DNA from: VAZQ01 sp045811525
GTDB taxonomy: Bacteria; Pseudomonadota; Alphaproteobacteria; Rhizobiales; Xanthobacteraceae
DNA: 64,000 nucleotides
NCBI GenBank assembly: GCA_045811525.1
Contig: JBJMTV010000010.1
Span: forward strand, 62,001-126,000
Reading direction: 5' to 3'
The translations under genes were made by a program, and so were the position numbers. Within the stretch, counting starts at the first letter, position 1; every line of letters starts with the position of its first letter. Shown here in pieces: positions 9,769-18,133 of the stretch. A model generated the notes under the pieces. That model had not been told where the DNA came from. It searched no databases and saw only the letters and a program-made list of their open reading frames with translations.

Positions 9769-10791
9769 CTACCGGCGCACGCGCGCGAGCATCTGCTCGA
9801 CATGCCCAATCGGCGTCTGCGGCAGGATCCCGTGCCCCAGATTGAAAATAAAAGGCCGGCCTGAGAGTGCATGCAGGATCGCGTCCACCGCCTCGTCGAG
9901 GGCTGCACCGCCCGCGAGCAGCACCAGCGGATCGAGATTTCCCTGCAGCGCAATTCGCCTCGGCAGGTGATCGCGCGCAAACGCCAGGTCATTGGTCCAG
10001 TCCAACCCCAATGCATCGATCGGCACGTTCTCGACATAGCGCTCTACTGCCGTGCCGATGCCACGCGGAAATCCGATCACCTTCGCATCGGTAATGGCGT
10101 CGCGAACGAGCGCAATGATGCGTTGCGTCGGCGCGATGCACCAGCGCTGCAACTCACCCGGCGGAAGAATTCCAGCCCAGGTGTCGAAAATCTGCACAGC
10201 ATCAACCCCCGCCCGCAGTTGCGCGATGAGATACTTCGCCGACGCTCGCACCAGCCGGTCGATCAACTCGGTAAACATGTCGCGATCACGATAGGCAACA
10301 AGACGGGCAGGTGCCTGATCGGGGGTCCCGCGCCCGGCAACCATGTAGCTTGCGACAGTCCAAGGTGCACCACAAAAGCCGAGCAATGTCACATCGGCGG
10401 GAAGCTGTGTCTTCACGCGCGTAATCGTCTCGAGCACCGGTGCAATGATCGCATCGTCGAGCTCCGGACGGAGCAGTGCGAGATCAGCGCGGCTGGAGAT
10501 CGGATCGAGGCGCGGACATTCGCCTTCGACAAAGGACAACGCCTGACCCAACGCAAACGGTACCACCAGGATATCGGAAAAGAGGATGGCAGCATCAAAG
10601 CCGAAGCGTCGTACCGGCTGCAGCGTGACCTCCGCAGCAAGCTCAGGCGTAAAACACAGTTTGAGAAAGTCGCCCGCTTTCGCCCGAACAGCCTGATATT
10701 CGGGCAGATAGCGCCCAGCCTGCCGCATCATCCACACCGGAGGTGGAGCTCGCCGGCTGCGATCGAGAACGTCCAGCAGCGGCTTGTTCAC
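9769..10791 (-). CDS. hemE: Uroporphyrinogen decarboxylase HemE
   Basis: Decarboxylates uroporphyrinogen III to coproporphyrinogen III in heme synthesis. The 340-residue product has the invariant N-terminal motif PPVWMMRQAGRYLPEY near residues 17-32 and the FSDILVVPFALG block that carries the catalytic Asp. The start is a GTG at 10791. In alphaproteobacteria hemE commonly flanks the chromosomal origin, and here its upstream region is the candidate oriC. Confidence 0.97.
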   Translation of the reverse strand: MNKPLLDVLDRSRRAPPPVWMMRQAGRYLPEYQAVRAKAGDFLKLCFTPELAAEVTLQPVRRFGFDAAILFSDILVVPFALGQALSFVEGECPRLDPISSRADLALLRPELDDAIIAPVLETITRVKTQLPADVTLLGFCGAPWTVASYMVAGRGTPDQAPARLVAYRDRDMFTELIDRLVRASAKYLIAQLRAGVDAVQIFDTWAGILPPGELQRWCIAPTQRIIALVRDAITDAKVIGFPRGIGTAVERYVENVPIDALGLDWTNDLAFARDHLPRRIALQGNLDPLVLLAGGAALDEAVDAILHALSGRPFIFNLGHGILPQTPIGHVEQMLARVRR

Positions 10792-10814
10792 TCTTTCGCT
10801 CCTCCACCTTGCTT

Positions 10815-10878
10815 CTCAATATAAGTCTTAAAGACTCTCTATTGTAGTTATTGGAGCGTTGATTTGACTCATACATTG
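10815..10878. other. AT-rich block, candidate DNA-unwinding element
   Basis: A run of AT-rich sequence on the hemE side of the candidate origin. It includes the short inverted repeat AGTCTT-A-AAGACT at 10824-10836 and a GACTC site at 10833. An AT-rich block beside DnaA-box-like sites is the expected arrangement for origin melting. It could also hold the hemE promoter. Confidence 0.5.
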
Positions 10879-11011
10879 CTGTGCACATCCTATCCACGGC
10901 CGATCAAGTTGCGGTTCACTTGTGAAGCAAACGACCGCTCTCGCGTGCCATCGCAGAATCATGCGGTTTGCCAGGGTCCGCTCGCGCGCCGGCGAGCGAC
11001 GAATCCAAAGC

Positions 11012-11020
11012 TCATCCACA
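11012..11020 (+). promoter_or_regulatory. DnaA-box-like site
   Basis: TCATCCACA differs by one base from the E. coli DnaA box TTATCCACA and by one base from the Caulobacter G-box TGATCCACA. Weaker neighbours are CTATCCACG at 10890-10898 and, inverted, TGTGGACAC at 11071-11079, each with two mismatches. Confidence 0.55.
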
Positions 11021-11119
11021 TCTTCCTGTTGTGCTGAGCTTTCATCCCAACAATTTCCCCATTGGCATTATGTGGACACTGAGAGCCATTGGGCAGCCGT
11101 TGCTCTTGCGCTTGGAAGA

Positions 11120-11131
11120 AAGGCATGCCTT
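11120..11131. promoter_or_regulatory. Perfect 12-bp palindrome upstream of ppsR
   Basis: AAGGCATGCCTT is a perfect palindrome 52 bp before the ppsR start. It is flanked by roughly symmetric purine/pyrimidine tracts (GGAAGA on the left, TCCTCC on the right). It could be an operator or an origin-binding protein site. No match to a known regulator is recognised. Confidence 0.3.
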
Positions 11132-11183
11132 CCTCCCCAGCAATTCACCGGCCATCCACCTTTGATCGCCCATGTGACGGGCT

Positions 11184-12020
11184 ATGCCGAATCGCGCCGC
11201 CAGCTACTTCCACCTTCACCTCGTGTCTGATGCGACCGGGGAGACATTGACCACGGTCGCACGCGCAGCAACTGCGCAGTACACCAAGGTGATGCCGGTC
11301 GAGCACGTCTATCCGCTGGTGCGTACGCAGAAACAGCTCGATCGAGTGCTGGCGGAGATCGAAGAGGCACCAGGGCTCGTCCTGTATACACTGCTTGACG
11401 ACGAGCTCATGCACCGGCTGGAGGGGCGCTGCCGCGAGCTCAGTCTGCCCTGCCTGTCGATCCTTGGACCGGTGCTGCAGCTCCTGCAATCGTATCTCGG
11501 CACCGAGACAACACACCGCATCGGAGCTCAGCACACGCTCAACGCGGAATATTTCAAGCGGATCGACGCCCTCAATTACAGCATGCTGCATGACGACGGC
11601 CAGCACCTCGATGGCCTGGAGGAAGCCGATGTGGTTTTGGTGGGGGTGTCGCGCACGTCAAAGACCCCCACCTCGATCTATCTCGCCAATCGCGGCGTCA
11701 AGACGGGCAACGTTCCGCTGGTACCTGGGGTGGAGGTGCCGCGTCATGTCGAGCATCTCGCCCGGCCTTTGGTGGTCGGGCTTTATGCCAGCCCCGAGCG
11801 CATCGTGCAGATCCGGCAGAACCGGCTGCTCGGTCTGAAGGCGCACCACGATGACGATCAATACATCGACCGCAAAGCCGTGGCCGAGGAGGTAGCATTC
11901 TCGCGCAAGCTCTGCGCTCGGCACAACTGGCCGAGCATCGACGTCACGCGACGCTCGATCGAGGAGACTGCGGCTGCGGTGATGAGCCTGCTCGCCGAGC
12001 GGCGACGGCAGGCCGTCTGA
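11184..12020 (+). CDS. ppsR: Pyruvate,phosphate dikinase / PEP synthase regulatory kinase-phosphorylase (DUF299)
   Basis: Bifunctional ADP-dependent kinase and Pi-dependent pyrophosphorylase that switches PPDK or PEP synthase off and on by threonine phosphorylation. The 278-residue product has the N-terminal HLVSDATGET block and the P-loop-like motif GVSRTSKTPTS at 154-164, both diagnostic of DUF299. It is the first gene to the right of the candidate origin, as in Caulobacter, and is followed after 5 bp by maf. Whether the target here is PPDK or PpsA cannot be told from the window. Confidence 0.95.
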   Translation: MPNRAASYFHLHLVSDATGETLTTVARAATAQYTKVMPVEHVYPLVRTQKQLDRVLAEIEEAPGLVLYTLLDDELMHRLEGRCRELSLPCLSILGPVLQLLQSYLGTETTHRIGAQHTLNAEYFKRIDALNYSMLHDDGQHLDGLEEADVVLVGVSRTSKTPTSIYLANRGVKTGNVPLVPGVEVPRHVEHLARPLVVGLYASPERIVQIRQNRLLGLKAHHDDDQYIDRKAVAEEVAFSRKLCARHNWPSIDVTRRSIEETAAAVMSLLAERRRQAV

Positions 12021-12025
12021 CGGAG

Positions 12026-12631
12026 ATGCTTTGGCGCGCGGCGCAGCCCTTGGTGCTGGCCTCGAGTAGCGAGATCAGGCAGACCATGCTGCGCGACGCT
12101 GGAATTCTCTTTGAGGCGGCGCCGGCCAATATCGACGAGCGTGCTGTCGAGCGCCAGGCACAGGCGAAAGATGCGGCTGCAGCTGCAACGCTGCTCGCAG
12201 GAGCGAAGGCACAGGCCATTGCTGGCGTCCTTCCGGACCGCCTGGTGCTCGGAGCTGATCAGACGCTCTCGTTGGCCAGGCGGCGCTTCTCCAAGCCCCC
12301 CGACCTGGGGGCCGCACGTGAGCAGCTTCGTGCATTGCGCGGGCGCACGCACGAGCTGCACAGCGCGGCGGTGCTGGTCCGCTCGGAAAAGGTGGTGTGG
12401 CAGAGTTGCGAGGTGGCTCGGCTCACCATGCGCGACTTCAGCGACGACTTTCTCGACGCTTATCTCGATCACACGGGCGCGGCAGTCACCCGCAGTGTCG
12501 GCGCTTATCAGCTGGAGAAGGCGGGCGTTCAACTGTTCGAGCGCATTGAAGGCGATCACTTCGTCATTCTCGGCTTGCCGCTCCTCGCCTTGCTGGACTT
12601 TCTGCGCGGCGACGGGCTGCTGGCGAGCTGA
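12026..12631 (+). CDS. maf: Maf family nucleotide pyrophosphatase
   Basis: Septum-formation inhibitor-like nucleoside triphosphate pyrophosphatase that hydrolyses non-canonical or modified NTPs. The 201-residue product has the N-terminal LASSSEIRQTML motif (residues 11-22), GADQTL in the middle and GAYQLEKAG towards the C-terminus. The ATG at 12026 has CGGAG before it and follows the ppsR stop after 5 bp, so the two are probably cotranscribed. In most relatives aroE comes next; here coaE follows directly after 35 bp. Confidence 0.94.
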   Translation: MLWRAAQPLVLASSSEIRQTMLRDAGILFEAAPANIDERAVERQAQAKDAAAAATLLAGAKAQAIAGVLPDRLVLGADQTLSLARRRFSKPPDLGAAREQLRALRGRTHELHSAAVLVRSEKVVWQSCEVARLTMRDFSDDFLDAYLDHTGAAVTRSVGAYQLEKAGVQLFERIEGDHFVILGLPLLALLDFLRGDGLLAS

Positions 12632-12666
12632 GGAGAGCTGCCGGCAGCGGCCCAGAGGTTTCCAGC

Positions 12667-13263
12667 ATGTTCGTTCTTGGGCTCACAGGCTCGGTCGCAA
12701 TGGGCAAATCGACCACAGCTCGCCTGTTTGCGGAGGAAGGGGTGCCGGTGCATGATGCCGACGCTGCGGTGCATCGGCTCTATGAAAGCGAGGCGGTGCC
12801 ATTGATCGAGGCGGCCTTCCCCGGCAGTACGGCCGGCGGCAGGGTCGATCGGGGGAAACTCGCGGGGCTGGTGCTCGGCAACGAGGACGCACTCAAACAG
12901 CTCGAAGCCATCGTGCATCCGCTGGTGCGGGCGTCGGAGGAGCAGTTTTTGCTGCAGGCCGAAGCTCGCAAGGAGGAAGTCGTGGTGCTCGACATTCCCC
13001 TGCTGTTCGAGACGGGCGGCGATGCACGGGTCGATGCCGTGGCTGTGGTGTCTGCACCTGCGGAGCTACAGCGACAGCGGGTGTTGGAGCGTCCGGCAAT
13101 GACCGAGGATAAGCTCGAGGCCATCCTCGCCCGGCAAATGCCCGACGCAGAGAAACGCAAGCGAGCAGATTTCGTGGTGGATACCTCGCACGGATTCGAG
13201 GTCGCCCGGGCGCAGGTTCGTGCGATCCTGCAGGCGATTGCTAAAATGCCGACGCGGCGGTGA
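12667..13263 (+). CDS. coaE: Dephospho-CoA kinase CoaE
   Basis: Phosphorylates dephospho-CoA in the last step of coenzyme A synthesis. The 198-residue product has the Walker A motif GSVAMGKST at 8-16 and the DAD segment (HDADAAVHRLY) that binds substrate. The family-typical DIPLLFETG segment follows in mid-protein. It lies in the maf-coaE-dnaQ run. coaA, which starts the same pathway, is also in this window at 25686. Confidence 0.96.
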   Translation: MFVLGLTGSVAMGKSTTARLFAEEGVPVHDADAAVHRLYESEAVPLIEAAFPGSTAGGRVDRGKLAGLVLGNEDALKQLEAIVHPLVRASEEQFLLQAEARKEEVVVLDIPLLFETGGDARVDAVAVVSAPAELQRQRVLERPAMTEDKLEAILARQMPDAEKRKRADFVVDTSHGFEVARAQVRAILQAIAKMPTRR

Positions 13264-13296
13264 TTCGCTTGGCGCAGACCGCTCGGAGCAGATGCC

Positions 13297-14022
13297 GTGC
13301 GCGAGATCGTGCTCGATACCGAGACCACCGGACTTGATCCTTTCGACGGCCACCGCGTGGTCGAGATCGGCTGTATCGAGCTCGTCAATCGCATCCCGAG
13401 CGGCCAGACCTTCCACTGCTACGTCAATCCAGAGCGCGATGTGCCACCTGAAGCGCTGGAGGTGCACGGGCTTTCGCCGGAGTTCTTGAAGGACAAGCCA
13501 TTGTTCTGTGATGTGGCTGACGATCTGCTTTTCTTCCTGGCGGACGCGCCTCTGGTGGCACACAACGCGGTGTTCGATCTGGGCTTTCTTAATGCAGAGC
13601 TTGAGCGCGCCGGCAGGACGACGCTGCCGCGCGAGCGCCTGGTGGACACCCTGCTGATCGCCCGGCGCAAGCATCCAGCCGGACCAAACCGCCTCGATGA
13701 CCTTTGTTCGCGCTATGGGATCGACAATGCGCAGCGCACCAAACATGGGGCGCTCCTCGATGCCGAGTTGTTGGCTGAGGTTTACCTCGAGCTAATCGAT
13801 GCGCGGCAGGCGCAGCTGCTGCTCGTCGAATCCGCAGCCGGTCTAACGGCTGGATACGCGAAGGGGATGTCCATGCGTGCGCGCCCCGAGCCGCTGCTGC
13901 CGCGCCTGTCGCCTGCTGAGCAGGAAGAGCATGCTCGGTTCATCGCCACATTGGGGGAAAATGCGATCTGGCGTGCCTACCTCGACACAGCCGAGCCGGC
14001 CCGGAGACTGCAGGCCGGCTGA
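13297..14022 (+). CDS. dnaQ: DNA polymerase III epsilon subunit (3'-5' proofreading exonuclease)
   Basis: DEDDh-type exonuclease that proofreads for the replicative polymerase. The 241-residue product shows Exo I DTETTGLD (Asp7, Glu9), Exo II HNAVFDLGFLN (Asp94) and Exo III HGALLDAELLAEVY (His150, Asp155), so the active site is complete. The start is a GTG at 13297, immediately before REIVLDTETTG. It is convergent with secB after 32 bp. Confidence 0.96.
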   Translation: MREIVLDTETTGLDPFDGHRVVEIGCIELVNRIPSGQTFHCYVNPERDVPPEALEVHGLSPEFLKDKPLFCDVADDLLFFLADAPLVAHNAVFDLGFLNAELERAGRTTLPRERLVDTLLIARRKHPAGPNRLDDLCSRYGIDNAQRTKHGALLDAELLAEVYLELIDARQAQLLLVESAAGLTAGYAKGMSMRARPEPLLPRLSPAEQEEHARFIATLGENAIWRAYLDTAEPARRLQAG

Positions 14023-14054
14023 AACGGCGCCCTGTCGCGCGCAACTCGCAGAAG

Positions 14055-14561
14055 CTACGCCGTCGTCGGCGGTGACGGCTGCTGGCCCGGCAGCTGCCCG
14101 ACACGTTGTTGATAGAGCGAGACGAAATCGACGGGATCGAGCAGCAAGGGCGGAAATCCGCCATTGCGCACAGCCGTCGCGACAATCTCGCGTGCGAACG
14201 GAAACAGCAAGCGCGGACATTCGATCATGATGAGCGGCTGCAATGTCTGCGCCGGCACGTTCTGCACGCGGAAAACGCCGGCGAATGTCAGGTCGAAAGC
14301 GAACAGCACCGACCCTTCACTTTCCGCCTTGCCCTCAAGCTTCAGGGATACTTCGTAGTCCGTTTCCGCTAGCTGCTGCGCGCCGACGTTGATCTGAATG
14401 TTGATCGCCGGCTGTGTCTGGGTCGGGTTGAGCGAGCGGGGCGCATTCGGATTCTCAAACGAGAAGTCCTTGATGTATTGGCCGAGCACGTTGAGCTGCG
14501 GCGCCGCCTGCTGCTGTTCGCCCCCGCCCTGCGGCGGGCCGCCATTGCCAGGTGTGGTCAT
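14055..14561 (-). CDS. secB: Protein-export chaperone SecB
   Basis: Tetrameric cytoplasmic chaperone that delivers unfolded precursors to SecA. The start at 14561 is preferred because AGGGAG sits at ideal spacing upstream; a further in-frame ATG at 14591 lacks this. The 168-residue product has the conserved YIKDFSFENPNAP segment and the ECPRLLFPFAREIV block. The N-terminus is Gly/Gln-rich and low complexity, as in related alphaproteobacteria. Convergent with dnaQ, as in relatives. Confidence 0.96.
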   Translation of the reverse strand: MTTPGNGGPPQGGGEQQQAAPQLNVLGQYIKDFSFENPNAPRSLNPTQTQPAINIQINVGAQQLAETDYEVSLKLEGKAESEGSVLFAFDLTFAGVFRVQNVPAQTLQPLIMIECPRLLFPFAREIVATAVRNGGFPPLLLDPVDFVSLYQQRVGQLPGQQPSPPTTA

Positions 14562-14737
14562 CGCAACTCCCTTTGACTGCGCCACTGCCACGCTATGGCC
14601 GCGTGGCTAACACGAGCGGCCTGGGTCAAACAAGGAGATCACGCCAGTGGTCGGTATCCCCGATGGACGCCACTCCCTCGAGCGCACGTCGCACCTCACC
14701 CTTCATGACGGGGTAACAGCTTGCCGCATGGCGGCTC

Positions 14738-15196
14738 TCAGGCCTTCTCGGCTTTGCCGCGCCGCCGCTGCGGCCGTTCCGGGATTTGGCGCCATTCGCC
14801 GGGTTCGAGATCGAGGATGTTGTCGTTGCGCCGCCCGCGCATCTTGCCGGTAAGCTTTTGACCGAGCCAGCGCCGCAACGGCGCAACGAGCAGCACGGCG
14901 GCCGCGGCATCAGTGATAAAGCCTGGGATCACCAGCAGAATTCCGGCAATCATCGTGGCGGCACCAGGAGTATCCAAATGCAGGGCGGCGACGCCGTCGC
15001 GCAGCAAGGCCGCTCGTAGGCGCGCGAGATGGCTGCGCCCGGACCGCCGCAGCAGTCTCATGCCCATGAGCGAGGTTGCCAGGATCAATGCAGAGGCGGC
15101 GAGCCAGCCAATTGCCAGGGCCACCAGAACAAAGGTGACAAACTCCGCTGCCGGAAGCAGCAAGACTGCGGCAAAAGTCCACTTTAGCAATGACAT
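14738..15196 (-). CDS. fxsA: FxsA family membrane protein
   Basis: Inner-membrane protein; the E. coli family member relieves phage F exclusion when overproduced, but the normal role is unknown. The start MSLLKWTFAAVLLLPAAEF at 15196 is chosen because it begins the first membrane helix; an in-frame start at 15241 would add 15 unrelated residues. The 152-residue product has about three hydrophobic segments and a basic, Arg-rich C-terminal tail. It lies 176 bp downstream of secB's start and diverges from the Tim44-like gene. Confidence 0.88.
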   Translation of the reverse strand: MSLLKWTFAAVLLLPAAEFVTFVLVALAIGWLAASALILATSLMGMRLLRRSGRSHLARLRAALLRDGVAALHLDTPGAATMIAGILLVIPGFITDAAAAVLLVAPLRRWLGQKLTGKMRGRRNDNILDLEPGEWRQIPERPQRRRGKAEKA

Positions 15197-15463
15197 CGCC
15201 GAATTCCTGCTCCATTCCTGCCCGGGCCTTGTTGGCGCCACGGTTGGGATCGTCTATGATCACCTGATGCGACGAGGGGCGCCAAAACCATAGGCGCCAG
15301 CGTGGCGCCAACCTCTGGATCAGGGCGGTCTCGTGCCTACATAGTAGCGAACGCTGCGGAATAGATCTGTCGCCGCAGATTGGCTAACGGCAGCCTTCCC
15401 TCTGAGTCCAGGGTCCTACCGTCACGGCGGCCGAGAGCGTGCGAGAGCGACGTGCGAGACGCA

Positions 15464-16168
15464 ATGGACCTCTGGACTATTATATTCCTGACGCTGGCTG
15501 TGGTGATCTTCTTGAAGCTGCGCAGCGTCTTAGGTCAGCGGACCGGGCGTGAGCGGCCGCCCCTTGATCCCTATTCCGCGCGCGACGCGGTGCGCGGGGC
15601 CACCAATGACAATGTCGTGGCACTGCCTGGACGTGGTGCGACCGAATCCGGTTCCAAGCCGGTTGAGACGAGCGAGCCTGTCGACCCATGGAAGGGCATC
15701 GCTGATGCGGGATCCGCCGTGGCGCGGGGGCTCGATGCGATCGCGCGCGAGGACAAGACATTCGACATCAAGCATTTCATTGCGGGAGCGCGCGCCGCCT
15801 ACGAGATGATCGTGCTCGCTTATGCCGGAGGTGATCGCCGCAATCTGAAGAACCTGCTCTCGCGCGAGGTTTATGATGGCTTCGAAACCGCCATTCGCGA
15901 ACGCGAGAACAAGGGCGAGACGGTCGAGACACGCTTCGTCGCAATCGACAAGTCCGACATCACCTTGGCCGAGATGCGTGCGCGCACGGCGCACATCACC
16001 GTGCGTTTCGTCTCGCAGCTGATCTCGGTGACGCGTGACAAATCGGGCAATGTCATCGAGGGCAATGCCGAGCGGGTGACTGACGTGACCGACGTGTGGA
16101 CTTTTGCGCGTGACCTGTCCTCGCGGGATCCCAACTGGAAGCTCGTCGCGACCGAAGCCGGGCATTAA
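15464..16168 (+). CDS. Tim44-like domain inner-membrane protein
   Basis: The start at 15464 (MDLWTIIFLTLAVVIFLKLRS) opens directly on a single N-terminal transmembrane helix; the longer in-frame opening from 15380 adds 28 implausible residues. The C-terminal half (about residues 95-230) matches the Tim44/TimA fold of mitochondrial and alphaproteobacterial proteins, including FIAGARAAYEMIVLAYA and LLSREVYDGFETAI. In mitochondria Tim44 tethers Hsp70 to the import channel; the bacterial role is less clear. The position between fxsA and mltA is the usual one in Hyphomicrobiales. Confidence 0.9.
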   Translation: MDLWTIIFLTLAVVIFLKLRSVLGQRTGRERPPLDPYSARDAVRGATNDNVVALPGRGATESGSKPVETSEPVDPWKGIADAGSAVARGLDAIAREDKTFDIKHFIAGARAAYEMIVLAYAGGDRRNLKNLLSREVYDGFETAIRERENKGETVETRFVAIDKSDITLAEMRARTAHITVRFVSQLISVTRDKSGNVIEGNAERVTDVTDVWTFARDLSSRDPNWKLVATEAGH

Positions 16169-16184
16169 GCCGGGGCGGGACACC

Positions 16185-17543
16185 ATGTCGCCGTTCCGCC
16201 GCGCTTTTCTGGCAGCCCTTAGTGCTGCATCGCTGGCGCAGGCAGCCGCTGCCGCACCTGGCGATGAGCCGCTCAAGCTCCCTGACGCGCAGCTCGAGCC
16301 AACCACCTGGACGGACATCGACGGTTGGGGAAGCGATGATCACCTCGCTGCCTTTGCGACGTTCCAGGTCAGTTGCCAGCCGCTGCGCAAGCTCAAGCAG
16401 CCGCATGATGAGCGACCAATCTACGCGGCCCTCGCGGACGTCTGCCGGCGTGCGGCGGGCGTCAAACCCGCGAATGCTGCTGCCGCGCGCAGTTTCTTCG
16501 AGGACAATTTTCGCCCGGTGCGGATCAGCCGCCTTGGAGAAGCGCAGGGATTCCTGACCGGCTATTTCGAGCCCGTGGTCCAGGGCTCACGATTTCCCAG
16601 TCCTGAATTTCATGTGCCACTCTATCGCCGGCCGCGTGATCTCCTGGCTGCCGGGCAAACGCCCGCAATAGGGGACTTTCCCAACAAGGGCGTGCCGGTC
16701 GGGCGCCGGAACGAGACCAACGAGATCGTCCCTTATTATGACCGCGCCGAGATCGAGCAAGGCGCCCTCGACGGGCACGGGCTGGAAATCTGCTGGCTGA
16801 GAGATCCTTTCGAGGCCCTGTCCATCGGTATTCAGGGCTCGGCGCGCGTGATCCTGGAGGATGGCACGCCGCTGCGCGTCAATTACGACGGGCACAACGG
16901 GCACCCCTACAGCGCTGTCGGGCGGATCCTGATTGAGCGCAATCTCATTCCGCGCGAAGAAATGTCCATGCAGCGCATCCGCGACTGGATGGTGAGCAAT
17001 CCGGAGGAAGCGCCGAAGGTACGTGCCAGCAACCGCTCATTCGTGTTCTTCCGGATCAGTGGTTTGTCGAACGACGGCGAGCCGGCGGGGGGCCAAGGTG
17101 TGCCGCTCACCCCGCTGCGCTCGATTGCTGTCGATAAGACGCATGTCTATGGCACGCCCTTCTTCATCGAGGCGACCCTTCCGATCGACGGCGCCAAGGC
17201 AGCGACCCCGTTCCGCCGGCTCATGATTGCGCAGGATACCGGCTCGGCGATCGTTGGTCCCGCCCGCGCAGACCTCTACTGGGGGGCGGGGGATGAGGCC
17301 GGACGCGTCGCTGGTCGGGTGCGGCATCCCGGTCGTTTTGTCATGCTGGTGCCGCGCGAGCTCGACCTCCTCGAAGCGGGCAAGCACACGCCGCTGCCGA
17401 TCGCGAAGCCGAGGATCCCTGAGCGCGAGCCGGCAACGGCTGCAGGCCGCAAAGGCAAAGAGGTTAGCGTCAGGCCGGCGGCGGACGCGAAATCGGCCAG
17501 GCCGGGGCGGGCGCAGACGGCGCCGGCGCGACCAAGATCATGA
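16185..17543 (+). CDS. mltA: Membrane-bound lytic murein transglycosylase A (MltA)
   Basis: Cleaves peptidoglycan glycan strands to 1,6-anhydro ends. The start at 16185 gives a signal peptide (basic MSPFRR, hydrophobic core, cleavage near AAAAA, residues about 20-24) without a lipobox. The MltA beta-barrel domain includes GYFEPVVQGS, and the C-terminal 3D domain carries the catalytic-Asp context ADLYWGAGDEAG. A low-complexity Lys/Ala/Arg-rich tail of about 60 residues follows. The stop overlaps the smr start as ATGA. Confidence 0.95.
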   Translation: MSPFRRAFLAALSAASLAQAAAAAPGDEPLKLPDAQLEPTTWTDIDGWGSDDHLAAFATFQVSCQPLRKLKQPHDERPIYAALADVCRRAAGVKPANAAAARSFFEDNFRPVRISRLGEAQGFLTGYFEPVVQGSRFPSPEFHVPLYRRPRDLLAAGQTPAIGDFPNKGVPVGRRNETNEIVPYYDRAEIEQGALDGHGLEICWLRDPFEALSIGIQGSARVILEDGTPLRVNYDGHNGHPYSAVGRILIERNLIPREEMSMQRIRDWMVSNPEEAPKVRASNRSFVFFRISGLSNDGEPAGGQGVPLTPLRSIAVDKTHVYGTPFFIEATLPIDGAKAATPFRRLMIAQDTGSAIVGPARADLYWGAGDEAGRVAGRVRHPGRFVMLVPRELDLLEAGKHTPLPIAKPRIPEREPATAAGRKGKEVSVRPAADAKSARPGRAQTAPARPRS

Positions 17544-18100
17544 CCAGTCGCCGCCGACGCCAGCTCACGGACGATGAGCGCAGGCTATGGGGTGGCGTCA
17601 CGCGCTCGGTTGCGCCTCTGCGCCGCAAACTGAAGGAGATAGACGGCAACGAGGCCGCCGGGTCAGCGAGCGACGGGGAGAGTGCAGCAGTGTCCCCGGC
17701 GCGCCTTGAGCATCGAGCGCCCATTGCACCGAAGCCAACGCTGCGGGTTGAGCCGCTGGAGCGACGGGTAAAGCAGCGCTTGGCGCGCGGGACCATTGAT
17801 CTTGATGCGCGGCTCGATCTGCATGGCAAGACGCAAAGCGAGGCGCATCGCTTGTTGTTAGGTTTCTTGCGCCGTGCGCAGGAGCAGGGGGCTCGCTTCG
17901 TGCTGGTGATCACCGGGAAGGGGGTGCGCACGGGCGACGACTGGAGCGAGCGCGGGGTGCTGAGGCGACAAGTGCCGCTGTGGCTCGGCCTGGCCAAGTT
18001 TCGTCACCACGTGAGTGGTTTCGAGGAGGCCGACATCACCCATGGCGGATCGGGTGCGCTTTACGTGCGTCTGCGCCGGCTGCACAGGTCGGCAGAGTGA
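17540..18100 (+). CDS. Smr domain protein
   Basis: A 186-residue protein whose C-terminal half is an Smr (MutS2-related) domain: LDLHGKTQSEAHRLLLGFL, then VLVITGKGVRT and the late HGGSGALYVRLRR. The LDxH and TGKG motifs are those expected of Smr endonuclease-type proteins; the cellular role in alphaproteobacteria is uncertain. The start overlaps the mltA stop by 4 bp (ATGA), indicating translational coupling. The N-terminal 90 residues are basic and likely disordered. Confidence 0.93.
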   Translation: MTSRRRRQLTDDERRLWGGVTRSVAPLRRKLKEIDGNEAAGSASDGESAAVSPARLEHRAPIAPKPTLRVEPLERRVKQRLARGTIDLDARLDLHGKTQSEAHRLLLGFLRRAQEQGARFVLVITGKGVRTGDDWSERGVLRRQVPLWLGLAKFRHHVSGFEEADITHGGSGALYVRLRRLHRSAE

Positions 18101-18133
18101 CCACCGATCGCAGATCGTGCCGGAGCGCGCCTG

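Larger units (their letters stand above)
10792..11183. other. oriC: Candidate chromosomal replication origin (oriC), hemE-ppsR intergenic region
   Basis: A 392-bp non-coding interval between hemE and ppsR, which are divergently transcribed. It has an AT-rich block at 10815-10878 and DnaA-box-like 9-mers at 10890, 11012 and 11071. It also has four GANTC sites (10833, 10866, 10956, 11001), the CcrM methylation sequence. Genes to the left run mainly leftward and genes to the right mainly rightward. In Caulobacter the origin lies next to hemE with the same neighbours, and hemE-linked origins are known in rhizobia. No standard CtrA pair TTAA-N7-TTAA was seen. The call rests on synteny plus sequence features and is not tested. 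Confidence 0.8.

Noticed and set aside
10792..11183. CtrA binding pair TTAA-N7-TTAA in the candidate origin
   Set aside because: Only one TTAA is present (10828-10831); no second half-site at the right spacing.
14626..14910. Small open frame overlapping fxsA 3' end and the secB-fxsA gap
   Set aside because: Arg/Ser-rich out-of-frame translation of fxsA with no ribosome-binding site.
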